Notes: generated from the letters alone by a model not told the origin. 53,036 nt of DNA from Alphaproteobacteria bacterium (GCA_030833925.1 JAURGE010000014.1:1-53036); one strand, 5' to 3'; shown: positions 16,728 to 26,329, numbered from the stretch's first letter. Made by a program: numbers and translations.

Positions 16728-17639
16728 ATGGGCACTCATGACTACCTAGACGACCCACGAAATGCCGAGATTTTAATAGATATAAATGGCGTTCATAAAC
16801 GACGAGCAGAGGCTACAGTTTCCGTTTTTGATTCAGCCTTCATGCTTGGCGATGGCGTTTGGGAAGGTATCCGCCTCCACAAAGGTGGCCTAGCATTCCT
16901 AGATGCACATCTTGATCGCCTCTGGGAAGGTGCCAAAACGCTCGACTTTGACCTTGGTCTCTCCAAGCCTGAGTTAGCCGAAAGGATCATGGCCGTTTGC
17001 AGAACAAATGGGATGGACACTGGGGTACATATTCGCCTTATGGTTTCTCGAGGCTTGAAGTCGACACCGTATCAACATCCTAGGGTCACCATTTCAGGAC
17101 CGACGATTGTGATCATTCCAGAATGGAAGGCTGCGAGAGAAGAAACAGCAACCACACCCTTGAACCTTCATACTGTCCATATCCGTCGTGGCGCACCTGA
17201 TGTTCAAGACCCTAGCCTGAACACACATTCAAAGCTGAATTGTATTTTTGCCTGTATACAAGCTGATAAGGCAGGTGCCGACGAGGCGTTAATGCTTGAT
17301 CCGCAAGGGTTCGTGGCTACCTGCAATTCTGTTCACTTTTTTATCGTACGGAAAGGCGAAATCTGGACGTCAACTGGAGACTACTGCTTGGATGGTATCA
17401 CACGCAGAAATGTCCTTGAGCTTGCCCATGCAAACCAAATTCCAGCATTGGAAAAGAATTTCAGTTTGACCGACGTTTATAACGCTGATGAAGCCTTCGT
17501 GACGGGTACTTTTGCTGGGGTGGCACCCGTTGGCATCGTTGATGGCCGAAAGATTGGAAATGGCCAACTGGGAAAAATGACAACCAAGCTACAGAAACTC
17601 TATTTAGATCTTTTGGATCGCGATGTAGCCCAGGTTTAA
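16728..17639 (+). CDS. Class IV aminotransferase (branched-chain/D-amino acid type)
   Basis: A 303-residue PLP enzyme of fold type IV. Family features are FDSAFMLGDGVWEGIRLHKG (residues 34-53), the PLP lysine in THSKLNC (Lys169), and GTFAGVAPVGIVDGRKIG near the C-terminus. In most BCATs and D-amino acid transaminases the loop after the lysine reads G-x-V-x-E-x-x-x-x-N-x-F; here it is GFVATCNSVHFF, with Thr at the Glu position, so specificity may differ. An AGGAGG site precedes the ATG. A DHA2-type MFS gene follows 93 bases downstream. Substrate is undetermined. Confidence 0.88.
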   Translation: MGTHDYLDDPRNAEILIDINGVHKRRAEATVSVFDSAFMLGDGVWEGIRLHKGGLAFLDAHLDRLWEGAKTLDFDLGLSKPELAERIMAVCRTNGMDTGVHIRLMVSRGLKSTPYQHPRVTISGPTIVIIPEWKAAREETATTPLNLHTVHIRRGAPDVQDPSLNTHSKLNCIFACIQADKAGADEALMLDPQGFVATCNSVHFFIVRKGEIWTSTGDYCLDGITRRNVLELAHANQIPALEKNFSLTDVYNADEAFVTGTFAGVAPVGIVDGRKIGNGQLGKMTTKLQKLYLDLLDRDVAQV

Positions 17640-17732
17640 AGGGCCAAAAATGTGGCCGCCGAAAAACCAAGCTGACAGCGATGAAGGTAGGTACTAGTGT
17701 AGCTAGTCAACCTCCTTGGTTAAATCGCCCTG

Positions 17733-19268
17733 ATGCCAGATTTAGAAGCACCGGCAAAACGCCGCCGGTTCGCTTTCATCGACCTAACAGGCCAGCAGTG
17801 GCTGATACTGCTAATGGTTCAATTGGCCAACATGCTTTACGGCATGACTATCACCGTTGCTAACTTAGTCTTACCGCAAATGCGGGGAACTTTCTCTGCA
17901 ACGCAGGATGAAATCTCCTGGATAATCACACTGAATTTAATGGCAGCCGCCATTGTAACCCCACTGACAGCTTGGCTTGCTGGATATGTGGGGTGGCGGA
18001 AAATGATGTTTGGCACTGTTGCAGGTTTTACAATTGCGTCTGCACTTTGTGGTTTTGCTCAGGGACTTGAGAGCCTCATTTTTGCTCGAGTTTTGCAAGG
18101 TGCATTCGGCGCACCGATTGCCCCTCTTGGCCAAGCAATCCTTCTTGCCACTTTTCCTCGGCACTTGCAGCCGTTTGCTCTTGTTATGTGGGGTGTCGGT
18201 TCAGTTTTTGGTCCAGTAATTGGCCCAGTTGTTGGAGCTTATGTAACCGAAATATGGAACTGGCGAGCTGTTTTCTTCATGATAATTCCCCCGGCTATTT
18301 TAACGCTTATCTGCACCTGGTCAGCCCTTCGTGGTTATGATCTTGTGAAGAAAGTGCGGCTCGATTGGATCGGTTTTCTAGCACTTTCCTGCGCTCTACT
18401 TTGCGCACAGCTCATCTTTGATCGAGGTCACAAACTCGACTGGTTCAGTTCCCCGACAATCATTATTTGCACTTTCCTAGGAGCCCTTTCGGCTTGGGTT
18501 TTCGTTGCTCAGTGCTTGACGGCCGAGCAGCCCTTCCTCAGCCCTTCCCTTCTAATGGATCGGAACTTCGCTATCGGCACACTAATTGCATTTGTGGTTG
18601 GGATGCTGAGCTTCACGACTTTAGTATTATTTCCAACGTTGCTACACGATTTGCGCGGGTATCCAGAAGACGCAATCAGCACGCTTATTTCCGCGCGAGG
18701 CCTCGGAAATTGGACAGCCTTTTTCTTCATATCGCGGCTGACGCAAATTGCCCCTAGATTTGCGATTGCTGCTGGCTTCGCAATACAAGCGGTTGGCTGT
18801 TTTTGGATGGCATCGTTCGACATGAATGTAACGGACTTCAGCATATTCTGGAGCCATTACTTAATGGGGCTGGGTAATAGCGTTGTTTTCACGCCAATGG
18901 CGGTAATGGCGTTCTCTACCCTGCCTCGAGAGCAAATTACCGAAGGGTCAGCTGTTTTTACGATGATGCGTAACTTTGGCTCCAGCCTTTTTATTTCAAT
19001 GTCTGTCCTGGTTCTGCTGAGAAGCAAGTCCATCAATTACGCGGAGCTTGCAGAATTCGTCACACCGTTCCGTGAATTAACGCGGGATGCGGACAGTTTG
19101 AGCAATTGGGACACCTCTTCGATAAGCGGGTTAATACAAATATCTGGAGAAATGAGCCGGCAAGCGGCGATGGTTGGCTACATGAATGCCTTTTTGCTGA
19201 TGGCAATAACTGCAGCAGTTGCTATACCTCTGTCTTTGTTGCTTCGACGGCCGCCACCCGAAAACTAA
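17733..19268 (+). CDS. DHA2-family MFS transporter (EmrB/QacA-like)
   Basis: The 511-residue protein has about 14 membrane helices, the DHA2 layout. The N-terminal motif TVANLVLPQMRGTFSATQDEISWIITLNL and the motif C-like GVGSVFGPVIGPVVGAYV in helix 5 mark a drug/H+ antiporter. It would sit in the inner membrane and export hydrophobic compounds; no EmrA partner is adjacent. It follows the aminotransferase on the same strand and is convergent with the acyl-CoA-dehydrogenase-like gene. No strong ribosome site is visible upstream of the ATG. Confidence 0.9.
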   Translation: MPDLEAPAKRRRFAFIDLTGQQWLILLMVQLANMLYGMTITVANLVLPQMRGTFSATQDEISWIITLNLMAAAIVTPLTAWLAGYVGWRKMMFGTVAGFTIASALCGFAQGLESLIFARVLQGAFGAPIAPLGQAILLATFPRHLQPFALVMWGVGSVFGPVIGPVVGAYVTEIWNWRAVFFMIIPPAILTLICTWSALRGYDLVKKVRLDWIGFLALSCALLCAQLIFDRGHKLDWFSSPTIIICTFLGALSAWVFVAQCLTAEQPFLSPSLLMDRNFAIGTLIAFVVGMLSFTTLVLFPTLLHDLRGYPEDAISTLISARGLGNWTAFFFISRLTQIAPRFAIAAGFAIQAVGCFWMASFDMNVTDFSIFWSHYLMGLGNSVVFTPMAVMAFSTLPREQITEGSAVFTMMRNFGSSLFISMSVLVLLRSKSINYAELAEFVTPFRELTRDADSLSNWDTSSISGLIQISGEMSRQAAMVGYMNAFLLMAITAAVAIPLSLLLRRPPPEN

Positions 19269-19405
19269 CCCAGATTATCTATGCCAAAAGCTTGGTCTAG
19301 TCGCTGCAACTTCATAGCCAGTCTGAAGTATTTAGAGTGTTATCTTCGTGGTCAGGCAACCATTCACTTTCTTATTAACAGGGGATTTGACAATCAAACT
19401 ATCTG

Positions 19406-20494
19406 TCAGCCTCGAGCCAACTCCATAGTTATGTGCTTAACCGAAGGGGTCAGAATACCCATAAAGAGGGCTTCTCTCTGCCGCCTATTGGGCTCAGACC
19501 CAACGATGTAACCACCGGCACCTGCCTGTAACGCCCCAGCTTGTGCAGCAGACATCGCTAACTCAGCAACTTGCAGACGTGCACGCAAAACATTTAAGAA
19601 AGCGCCTCTACCGGTGTCAGCGGCTGATGCGGCAAGCTCTCTTACCTTAGTTTCAAGAGCGAAAACTCGATCAAAAATTGCATCTGGAGTTAAGGGAAGC
19701 CATTGAGCGTTTTTGGCAGATGCAACTTGTTTTACCATGCTTTTTGCAACACCACGTGCCAGTCCAAGGCCCATCCCAAACTGCAACAGAACAAAGCCTT
19801 GCCTTATCTTGGGAACGAACTCAGCAGCATTTTCGGCAATAACGTCACTCTCAGATATGAATGCATCCTTGAACAGCACGGTATATGTTCCGGTACCTTC
19901 AAGCGCGATGAATTCTGCAGAGCGCGAGAGTTTAACTCCATCTGCATCAGCGCCCACGACGGCCATAACACGTCTGCTGTCCGGCAATTCAAAAATGGCT
20001 GCAAAAATGTGGCCGGGACCAATATTAGATACCCACGGCAGACGGCCAGTTACCTTATATCCCCCAGCTACTTTCTTACCCTTAAGAGCCAGTGTTTCTA
20101 TGCTGGAGAATGATTTCATCGGGTTAGAGAGACCCGTTCCACCAAGCTGTTCACCACCTGCAACTTGATCTAACAGACGCTTTTGAAGTCCAGTATTTTC
20201 GCTAGCGGCCAAATACCAAACAAGCGCGTCCTGACACCACGTGCAAAACCCTGTCGACATGCAGCTTTCACTGATTGTTGCCATGTCGGCAACCGCCGCT
20301 GGGAGCCCAGCGGATGGCGCTTGCGATGCATGCCGGCTGAAGGCACCCGAAACACCAAGCTCTCTCAGGGGGTCTTCAGGATAAAGACCATCCTGATCGA
20401 TCTTACGAACAATCGGATCGATAGAATTACTGACAATAGAGTCAATGCCTTTCGGGCCGGTGCTTGGGGGCCTAACAGCTAACGCTACGGACAT
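19406..20494 (-). CDS. Acyl-CoA dehydrogenase-fold flavoprotein (possible desulfurisation monooxygenase)
   Basis: The 362-residue protein has the three-part acyl-CoA dehydrogenase fold: an N-terminal helical part with ATISESCMSTGFCTWCQDALVW, the middle beta domain with GTGLSNPMKSF, GGYKVTGRLPWVSNIG and ALEGTGTYTVLFKDAFI, and a C-terminal helical bundle. The YEGT-type catalytic Glu segment of true acyl-CoA dehydrogenases is not visible near the C-terminus. In this operon, with an SsuABC-like transporter and OsmC, it more likely belongs with DszC/SfnB-type flavin monooxygenases acting on organosulfur compounds (inference). The ATG at 20494 follows GTAGGTGGG and begins seven bases after the OsmC stop. 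Confidence 0.82.
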   Translation of the reverse strand: MSVALAVRPPSTGPKGIDSIVSNSIDPIVRKIDQDGLYPEDPLRELGVSGAFSRHASQAPSAGLPAAVADMATISESCMSTGFCTWCQDALVWYLAASENTGLQKRLLDQVAGGEQLGGTGLSNPMKSFSSIETLALKGKKVAGGYKVTGRLPWVSNIGPGHIFAAIFELPDSRRVMAVVGADADGVKLSRSAEFIALEGTGTYTVLFKDAFISESDVIAENAAEFVPKIRQGFVLLQFGMGLGLARGVAKSMVKQVASAKNAQWLPLTPDAIFDRVFALETKVRELAASAADTGRGAFLNVLRARLQVAELAMSAAQAGALQAGAGGYIVGSEPNRRQREALFMGILTPSVKHITMELARG

Positions 20495-20501
20495 ATCCCA
20501 C

Positions 20502-21050
20502 CTACGCGTTGTCGATTGAAATGGCTGTAGCATTCTGAAGCGTGTTCAACACAGGAGACCACTTCCTCACGTGCTGTATGACTTCAATTACTTCTGCTTC
20601 CGTAGCGCCATCTACATCTAGCTTAACTTTCATTCGGATCGATGAAAGGCCAGGGTTCTTTGGCCGCAAATCGCCAGTTCCCCAAACAGCAGTGATATTA
20701 ATGTCACCCTCAAGGTCCACTTCAATACCCTTAACAGTCCACCCCCGAGCCACAGCATTGGCTTGCAAGCCAACCGACACACATGTGCCAAGGGCAGCCA
20801 GTAAGGCTTCTGTTGGGTTGGGAGCTGTATCATCACCAAGGAGACCTGGCGGTTCATCGACGATGTGTGGTGGCAGGTCTCTTACATAATTTAGGTGTCT
20901 AAATTTCTTACCTTCAGCAACTGTCCGACACTTCGCTGTGCGAACCACCGTATTATCGGCCTTTCCCTTTTCTCCAAGAGCGACGAGAGCGGCTGCATCG
21001 ATCATGTCAAAGGTAGCAGATTGAGCCTGCTGTGCGTTTTCCGAACTCAT
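20502..21050 (-). CDS. OsmC-family protein
   Basis: A 182-residue OsmC/Ohr-fold protein, members of which reduce organic hydroperoxides or handle reactive sulfur with a cysteine pair. A cysteine lies in TAKCRTVAEGKK and the second in the conserved helix LLAALGTCVSVGLQANA. The C-terminal half with GIEVDLEGDI and SSIRMKVKLDVDG matches the family beta strands. An N-terminal extension of about 30 residues is longer than in Ohr. It lies inside the ABC transporter/flavoprotein operon, 30 bases after the permease, consistent with a thiol or persulfide role tied to organosulfur use. Function beyond the family is inferred. Confidence 0.88.
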   Translation of the reverse strand: MSSENAQQAQSATFDMIDAAALVALGEKGKADNTVVRTAKCRTVAEGKKFRHLNYVRDLPPHIVDEPPGLLGDDTAPNPTEALLAALGTCVSVGLQANAVARGWTVKGIEVDLEGDINITAVWGTGDLRPKNPGLSSIRMKVKLDVDGATEAEVIEVIQHVRKWSPVLNTLQNATAISIDNA

Positions 21051-21079
21051 ATGAAAAAGTCTCCATACATTATTAGATT

Positions 21080-21904
21080 TTAAGATGCGGGTACCCAGCT
21101 TGCGCGCTTAAGGGCCCAAAGAAGGATGAAGTCGAGGCTGAAACCAATCAGCCCAATCAACAAAATAAGCGCGGCGAGAATGTCGTAAGAAAGCGTGTCG
21201 CGAGCGTCGTTAATGGCATAGCCGAGACCGGAGGTGACGCCGAGATACTCGGCAGGAACGAGCACAATCCATGCCACCCCGAGCGCGAGCCTTATTCCTG
21301 TTAAAAGGTCTGGCGTTACAGCTGGAAGAATAATCCGACGAATAATATCAACGGGACGACCACCGTGGCTCCTGCCAACAATTATCCAGGCAGGGTCAAC
21401 TCTTTTAACACCAGCAGCTGTTGCAAAGACGATTGGCCAGATTGCAGCCGCAGCTATTAAAAAGATTATCGCTGTATCCCAAGTAGGAAACGCCAACACA
21501 GCCACCGGCATCCATGCAAGTGGTGAAATCATTCGTAAAAATTGGAATGGAACTTGCACTGACCGTTCCAAAAGAGGGTGGAGCCCGATTGCTAAACCAA
21601 CAGGCGCGCCAATCAAGAAAGCGACGATGAGACCGCCGCCCACCCTAAACAAACTGGGCAATGCAGCGTCAATTGCGGTCCCAGAATCCGCCAAATCCGC
21701 TAAAGCAGATAGCGCGGGCCCAGGAGCAAAATCAGCAAACACTGACAAGTCTGGCGAGGAAGCCACTGTCAGACATCCAAGCTGCCAAACAGCAAATAAC
21801 CCTATCAGCCCTATGGCAATCGGCGCTGTTCGCGCTAATGCCATTCCTGCGGCGAACAGGGGGGACTGCAAGCTATCGGTCGTGGTTTTAACCGCCTGTT
21901 TCAC
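21080..21904 (-). CDS. ABC transporter permease, SsuC/TauC/NrtB type
   Basis: A 274-residue inner-membrane permease with about six helices. The BPD-type coupling loop is recognisable as the segment around SHGGRPVDIIRRIILPAVTP, which contacts the ATPase. Sequence and size match sulfonate/taurine/nitrate permeases. Its ATG overlaps the stop of the binding-protein gene (ATGA), showing tight coupling. Together with the binding protein and the ATPase it makes a complete importer; the substrate, an alkanesulfonate, taurine, nitrate or an aromatic sulfur compound, is uncertain. Confidence 0.9.
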   Translation of the reverse strand: MKQAVKTTTDSLQSPLFAAGMALARTAPIAIGLIGLFAVWQLGCLTVASSPDLSVFADFAPGPALSALADLADSGTAIDAALPSLFRVGGGLIVAFLIGAPVGLAIGLHPLLERSVQVPFQFLRMISPLAWMPVAVLAFPTWDTAIIFLIAAAAIWPIVFATAAGVKRVDPAWIIVGRSHGGRPVDIIRRIILPAVTPDLLTGIRLALGVAWIVLVPAEYLGVTSGLGYAINDARDTLSYDILAALILLIGLIGFSLDFILLWALKRASWVPAS

Positions 21905-23133
21905 AGGGCCAATAATTCCTGGCGTTCGAATGGAGCGGCAGCATTAACACTTGGGTCCTGTGTCCAGCTTGGGTTTGCTTGCAAGGCGTTACGGACAAAC
22001 CGGTAATCCACTAGATCTTTGGCTACAAAATCGGCATCCAAGTTGCTTAGGAACGTTGTGTCACCAGAGACTAAAGTCTGGGTCATTGCCCCAACAATTA
22101 ACTTGGTTGCTGATGGATAAGGCCAAGGCTGAAAATCGATCCGGCCATTGCCCCAACTTCTGTGTTTTATCGCTCCAGTTTCCACATATTTGTCGCCATA
22201 ATCGGTCATAGCCTTAAGAACGACTGGGGCCGGCATTGGCAGTGCACCGCTACCATCCTTTGAGATCAACTTTGCAACTTCAGCCTTATTTTGGCTGGCG
22301 TAAATCTGAGCCTTAACGATTGCGTTAACGACTTTTTGTGTCCACTCAGGTCGATCAACAGTATCTGCTTCGTGCGCAGCCACAACGCAGCAGGGGTGAT
22401 TTTTCCATATATCGCCGGTGAAGCGCAGCATCCGCGCTTTTACTTTAATCTCACCAAGCGCATTAAAGGGTTCGGCGACGATATAGCCATCAATCTTTTT
22501 AGCCGCGAGCGCCAAAGGCATTTCAGGAGGCGGCAAGATCTGCAACGCGACTTCGTCTTTAGCAACTGCTCCATCAGTAATCACAGGCTTCAGGCCGACT
22601 TCACGAAGTCCGTACTGGAGGACAATGTTATGCATTGAATACCAGTAAGGAACGGCAATTCGCGTGCCACCAAGTCCAGCAAAATCCGTTACGCCTGTGT
22701 GATCTCCAACCACTAACCCAGAACCATTTGTATGGGCCCATGCGAGAATTTTCACAGGAAAGCGATTGTTGTATCGCATCCATACCGGGATCGGTTTCAA
22801 GAGATGAACAAGATTGAATTTTCGCGCTGCAAAGCCTTCCACAAGAGAAGACCAAGAGCGGATTAGAACTGGCTTTTCAGATTCTAATCCTTCCGCTTTA
22901 AAAAAGCCCCCGAAGTGTGCAACGAGTAACGCGGTGGCGTCAGTAATTGGAAGATACCCAATACGAACCACATCGTCTTGCTGCTGATTTGCAAGTGCTC
23001 GACCTGAAATGCCGAGGCTCATTGCAGCCGCAGCTAGGCCTCCCTTTGCTAAAAGGTCCAGAGTATTACGACGCGTCCAGTCACTGCGAGACCAGTCGTA
23101 ATTCCATAGATTTTTGATGTCCTTATCGACCAT
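21901..23133 (-). CDS. ABC transporter substrate-binding protein, NrtA/SsuA-like, Tat-type signal
   Basis: The 410-residue protein starts with a hydrophilic stretch, then TRRNTLDLLAKGGLAAAAMSLGISGRALA, a likely twin-arginine export signal (RR plus a mild hydrophobic core), with cleavage after about residue 49. The mature part opens DVVRIGYLPITDATALLVAHFGGFFKAEG, the usual opening of the NrtA/SsuA/TauA binding proteins. Export by Tat rather than Sec is unusual for ABC binding proteins but is known in this group. It lies 42 bases after the ATPase gene. The ligand cannot be identified from sequence. Confidence 0.88.
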   Translation of the reverse strand: MVDKDIKNLWNYDWSRSDWTRRNTLDLLAKGGLAAAAMSLGISGRALANQQQDDVVRIGYLPITDATALLVAHFGGFFKAEGLESEKPVLIRSWSSLVEGFAARKFNLVHLLKPIPVWMRYNNRFPVKILAWAHTNGSGLVVGDHTGVTDFAGLGGTRIAVPYWYSMHNIVLQYGLREVGLKPVITDGAVAKDEVALQILPPPEMPLALAAKKIDGYIVAEPFNALGEIKVKARMLRFTGDIWKNHPCCVVAAHEADTVDRPEWTQKVVNAIVKAQIYASQNKAEVAKLISKDGSGALPMPAPVVLKAMTDYGDKYVETGAIKHRSWGNGRIDFQPWPYPSATKLIVGAMTQTLVSGDTTFLSNLDADFVAKDLVDYRFVRNALQANPSWTQDPSVNAAAPFERQELLAL

Positions 23134-23175
23134 TTTTTTATCCGAAAATTCTGTTGAATTAATTTGGCCTTGAAA

Positions 23176-23841
23176 TCAGGCCGCATTCTCTACGGGGGCA
23201 AACTGTCTAGACAGGGCCAGCGGAGCTAGTGCCAATTCACGATGACACAGCGCACTGGCGTCGGCTCGATCGTGAGTTACAAGCAGCACGGTCACACCGT
23301 TTGCCTCGCTAACTTCAGCGATATCGTTTCGAAGCGCAGCTCGCATAACTGGATCAAGTGCCGAAAACGGTTCATCAAGCAGCAAAACTTCGGGGTTGTG
23401 GGCGAGAGCGCGCGCGAGAGCGACCCTTTGCTGTTGTCCACCTGATAGCATATGGGGAAGAGCATCTCTGCGATCTGCGAGCCCAACCTGAGCTAATAAA
23501 TCTGAGGCACGAGACTGCCTCTGCAACTTTGGAATGCCCGCAAATCTAAGCGCCAACCCAACATTCTCCATCGCAGACGCCCAAGGAAGAAGCGCAGGAC
23601 GCTGCTGCATTAGCGCTATTGCTACTGAAGGACCGGTAACAATGGTTTTACCAACACGCACTTCACCCTTTGAAGGTCGTATTAGGCCAGCTACGGCAAG
23701 AAGCAGTGAGGACTTACCCACTCCAGATGGGCCTGTGATAGCTAAACGCTCACCCGCCGCAATTTTCAAATTAAGCCCGCTAATAACTGGCCGATGCCCT
23801 CTAGACACCTCTAAGTCGGAAATTTCTATGGGAAGCGACAT
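23176..23841 (-). CDS. ABC transporter ATP-binding protein, SsuB/TauB type
   Basis: A 221-residue nucleotide-binding subunit with all motifs: Walker A GPSGVGKSS at residues 37-45, Q-loop MQQRPALLPW, signature LSGGQQQRVALARAL, Walker B VLLLDEPFSALDP and switch His in LLVTHDRADA. It drives the permease encoded two genes downstream. It is the first gene of a five-gene operon (ATPase, binding protein, permease, OsmC, flavoprotein) and is divergent from an Lrp/AsnC gene. Confidence 0.93.
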   Translation of the reverse strand: MSLPIEISDLEVSRGHRPVISGLNLKIAAGERLAITGPSGVGKSSLLLAVAGLIRPSKGEVRVGKTIVTGPSVAIALMQQRPALLPWASAMENVGLALRFAGIPKLQRQSRASDLLAQVGLADRRDALPHMLSGGQQQRVALARALAHNPEVLLLDEPFSALDPVMRAALRNDIAEVSEANGVTVLLVTHDRADASALCHRELALAPLALSRQFAPVENAA

Positions 23842-23891
23842 CGTCTAGGGCCCAAAATATGAACGAACGGTTAATAATTGGCTGGTTTATT

Positions 23892-23902
23892 GAACATTGT
23901 TC
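23892..23902. promoter_or_regulatory. Candidate operator palindrome between ABC operon and Lrp gene
   Basis: GAACATTGTTC is a near-perfect 5-1-5 inverted repeat centred about 57 bases upstream of the ATPase start and 63 bases upstream of the Lrp start, in an AT-rich spacer with long T runs. Lrp/AsnC proteins bind short degenerate palindromes in bendable AT-rich DNA and usually regulate themselves and a divergent neighbour, so this is a reasonable binding site. It rests on sequence symmetry alone. Confidence 0.4.
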
Positions 23903-23959
23903 CGAATATTGGTAGTTTTTTTTATTATTTTTGAATAATTTTTTCTAAAGAGGTGTGAA

Positions 23960-24457
23960 ATGGAACCAAATCAACATGAAGGGCTCAAGGAAGGAACAGC
24001 AGTCGCGATGGATGAAGCGGACTACGCACTCCTTCGCATACTTCAGGTAGATGCAACGCTTCCCCTTGGACGGCTCGCAGAAAAGGTTAGCCTTTCCAAG
24101 ACGGCTGTATGGAACCGAATTCAGAGACTGCACGCCACGGGTGTCATTCGCCGACAAGTCGTAGTGGTTGACCCGCAGAAAGTCGGAATAACAGAAACTT
24201 TTTTTGTCGCCGTGCGGACAAACAATCACAACGCCCAGTGGTTTCAAAAGTTCATCAAAGTAATTTCAGGATTTCCAGAAATCACAGAAGCTCACCGAAT
24301 GGCAGGACAAATTGACTACTTATTAAAAGTGCAGGTGAGATCGACGAGAGAATTTGATTTTTTTTATAAAAACCTGGTCAAAGAAATCGACTTGTTTGAC
24401 GTAAACTCTAGCCTTTCAATGGAAGTATTAAAAAATGAAACAGCTCTGCAATTATAA
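23960..24457 (+). CDS. Lrp/AsnC-family transcriptional regulator
   Basis: A 165-residue regulator with the family layout. After a 16-residue N-terminal extension, MDEADYALLRILQVDATLPLGRLAEKVSLSKTAVWNRIQRL gives the N-terminal helix-turn-helix, followed by the IRRQVVVVDPQKVGI linker and the ligand-binding RAM domain with GFPEITEAHRMAGQIDYLLKVQV. GAGGTG lies before the ATG. It is divergent from the SsuABC-like operon and probably senses an amino acid such as cysteine, methionine or a related sulfur compound to control it (inference). Confidence 0.93.
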   Translation: MEPNQHEGLKEGTAVAMDEADYALLRILQVDATLPLGRLAEKVSLSKTAVWNRIQRLHATGVIRRQVVVVDPQKVGITETFFVAVRTNNHNAQWFQKFIKVISGFPEITEAHRMAGQIDYLLKVQVRSTREFDFFYKNLVKEIDLFDVNSSLSMEVLKNETALQL

Positions 24458-24526
24458 TTTTCATTTTTGATAAGGTTATTGAGGTAGAGCGACTCATAAA
24501 ACCCGAGGCTAAAATCAAAGAAACAG

Positions 24527-26329
24527 CTAAGCGTCGCTCATCTTTAAGGCAGCGATGAAAGCGCTTTGAGGAATTTCTACCTGCCCAAAAGCACGCATGC
24601 GCTTTTTGCCTTCCTTCTGCTTCTCAAGAAGCTTCTTTTTACGGGTGATATCGCCACCATAGCATTTAGCCGTCACATCTTTTCGCATCGCGGAAACAGT
24701 TTCTCGCGCGATTACCTTTCCGCCGATGGCGGCCTGCACAGCAATCTTGAAGAGTTGTCGCGGGATGAGTTCCTTTAGGCGCGTACAAAGTGCTCGCCCA
24801 CGCGCCTCAGCCTGAGACCGGTGGACAATCGCAGCTAGGGCCTCAACAGGTTCATTGTTAACGAGGATAGACATCTTAACGAGATTTCCTTCCTCATACC
24901 CATCAATTTGGTAGTCAAAGCTTGCATAGCCCCGACTTATCGACTTCAGGCGATCATAGAAATCGAAGACCACTTCGTTTAACGGAAGCCGGTAGACCAA
25001 CATCGCTCTCTCGCCCACGTATGTGAGCTCTTTTTGAATACCACGGCGCTCTTCACATAACTTGATGACGCCGCCCAAATATTCATCTGGCAACATAATC
25101 GTCGCCGTAATCCAGGGCTCTTCGATCATCTGTATCTTGGTGACATCAGGCATGTCAGCAGGATTGTGAAGCTCTATCAGTTCACCATTCTGCATATGTA
25201 CCCGGTAAACAACCGATGGACTTGTGGCTATCAGGTCCAGGTCGAATTCACGATCGAGGCGCTCTTGAATTATCTCCAAGTGCAAAAGGCCAAGGAAACC
25301 ACAACGGAAACCAAAACCCAGAGCCGCTGAGCTTTCAGTCTCAAATTCAAAGCTTGCATCGTTTAAACGAAGCTTAGCGAGACTTTCTCGGAGGCTTTCA
25401 AAATCGGCAGCATCGGCTGGAAAAAGGCCACAGAAAACTACTGGCAGATTTGGTTTAAATCCTGCGAGCGGCTTATTGGCAGGTTTGCGGTCGTTGGTAA
25501 TGGTATCACCGACAGAACAGTCTGCGACCGCCTTGATGGATGCCGAGATGTAGCCTAACTCACCCGGGCCAAGCCGGTCACGCTTTGTCTGTTTTGGGGT
25601 AAAGACCCCTACCTCATCAACTTCGTAGGCTGCACCATTCGCCATCATGCGAATGCGCATGCCCTTTTTGACCTCACCGTTGATGACGCGAACGAGCGTC
25701 ACAACACCGAGATATTGATCATACCAGCTATCGACTAAGAGAGCCTGCAATGGTTCATCGACTTCACCAACAGGTGGAGGCATTTGTTTGACAACGGCCT
25801 CTAAAACCTCCGGCACGCCGAGACCTGTCTTTGCAGAAATTTCAATTGCATTCGATGCGTCGAGACCGATTACCTCTTCGATTTGAGCCTTAACCCGTTC
25901 TGGGTCTGAGGCAGGTAGGTCAACTTTATTTAGAACGGGAATTATTTCGAGGTCGTTTTCAAGTGCCAGGTAGACATTGGCTAAGGTCTGCGCCTCGACA
26001 CCCTGCGTAGCGTCTACCACCAAAAGAGCACCCTCACAGGCAGCGAGACTGCGACTGACTTCATAAGTAAAGTCTACATGGCCTGGGGTATCAATGAGAT
26101 TAAGTTCATACTCTTGCCCATCGTTAGCGATATACTTGAGTTGAACCGTCTGCGCCTTGATCGTGATGCCACGCTCACGCTCGAGCTCCATAGAGTCGAG
26201 CACCTGATCCTGCATCTCACGGTCTGTTAGGCCGCCGCATGTCTGAATAAGCCGATCCGCCAACGTCGACTTACCATGGTCGATGTGCGCAATGATCGAG
26301 AAATTACGGATATGGCTAAGGTCGGTCAT
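24527..26329 (-). CDS. lepA: Elongation factor 4 (LepA)
   Basis: The 600-residue translational GTPase matches LepA over its full usual length. It starts with [20 protein letters not shown] (P-loop), then DTPGHVDF (G3) and NKVDLP (G4), the EF-G-like domains II-III, and the LepA-specific C-terminal domain ending with [20 protein letters not shown] and [21 protein letters not shown]. It acts on ribosomes, back-translocating or remobilising stalled complexes. It appears monocistronic, convergent with the Lrp gene. Identification is secure. Confidence 0.98.
   Translation of the reverse strand: MTDLSHIRNFSIIAHIDHGKSTLADRLIQTCGGLTDREMQDQVLDSMELERERGITIKAQTVQLKYIANDGQEYELNLIDTPGHVDFTYEVSRSLAACEGALLVVDATQGVEAQTLANVYLALENDLEIIPVLNKVDLPASDPERVKAQIEEVIGLDASNAIEISAKTGLGVPEVLEAVVKQMPPPVGEVDEPLQALLVDSWYDQYLGVVTLVRVINGEVKKGMRIRMMANGAAYEVDEVGVFTPKQTKRDRLGPGELGYISASIKAVADCSVGDTITNDRKPANKPLAGFKPNLPVVFCGLFPADAADFESLRESLAKLRLNDASFEFETESSAALGFGFRCGFLGLLHLEIIQERLDREFDLDLIATSPSVVYRVHMQNGELIELHNPADMPDVTKIQMIEEPWITATIMLPDEYLGGVIKLCEERRGIQKELTYVGERAMLVYRLPLNEVVFDFYDRLKSISRGYASFDYQIDGYEEGNLVKMSILVNNEPVEALAAIVHRSQAEARGRALCTRLKELIPRQLFKIAVQAAIGGKVIARETVSAMRKDVTAKCYGGDITRKKKLLEKQKEGKKRMRAFGQVEIPQSAFIAALKMSDA

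Noticed and set aside
19406-20494. Calling the flavoprotein a plain fatty-acid acyl-CoA dehydrogenase
   Set aside because: The usual catalytic segment is absent and the operon partners are organosulfur-type, so only the fold is claimed.
24487-24539. Inverted repeat GAGCGAC/GTCGCTC between the Lrp and lepA gene ends
   Set aside because: The 39-base loop is long, half overlaps lepA coding sequence and no T run follows, so a terminator is not supported.
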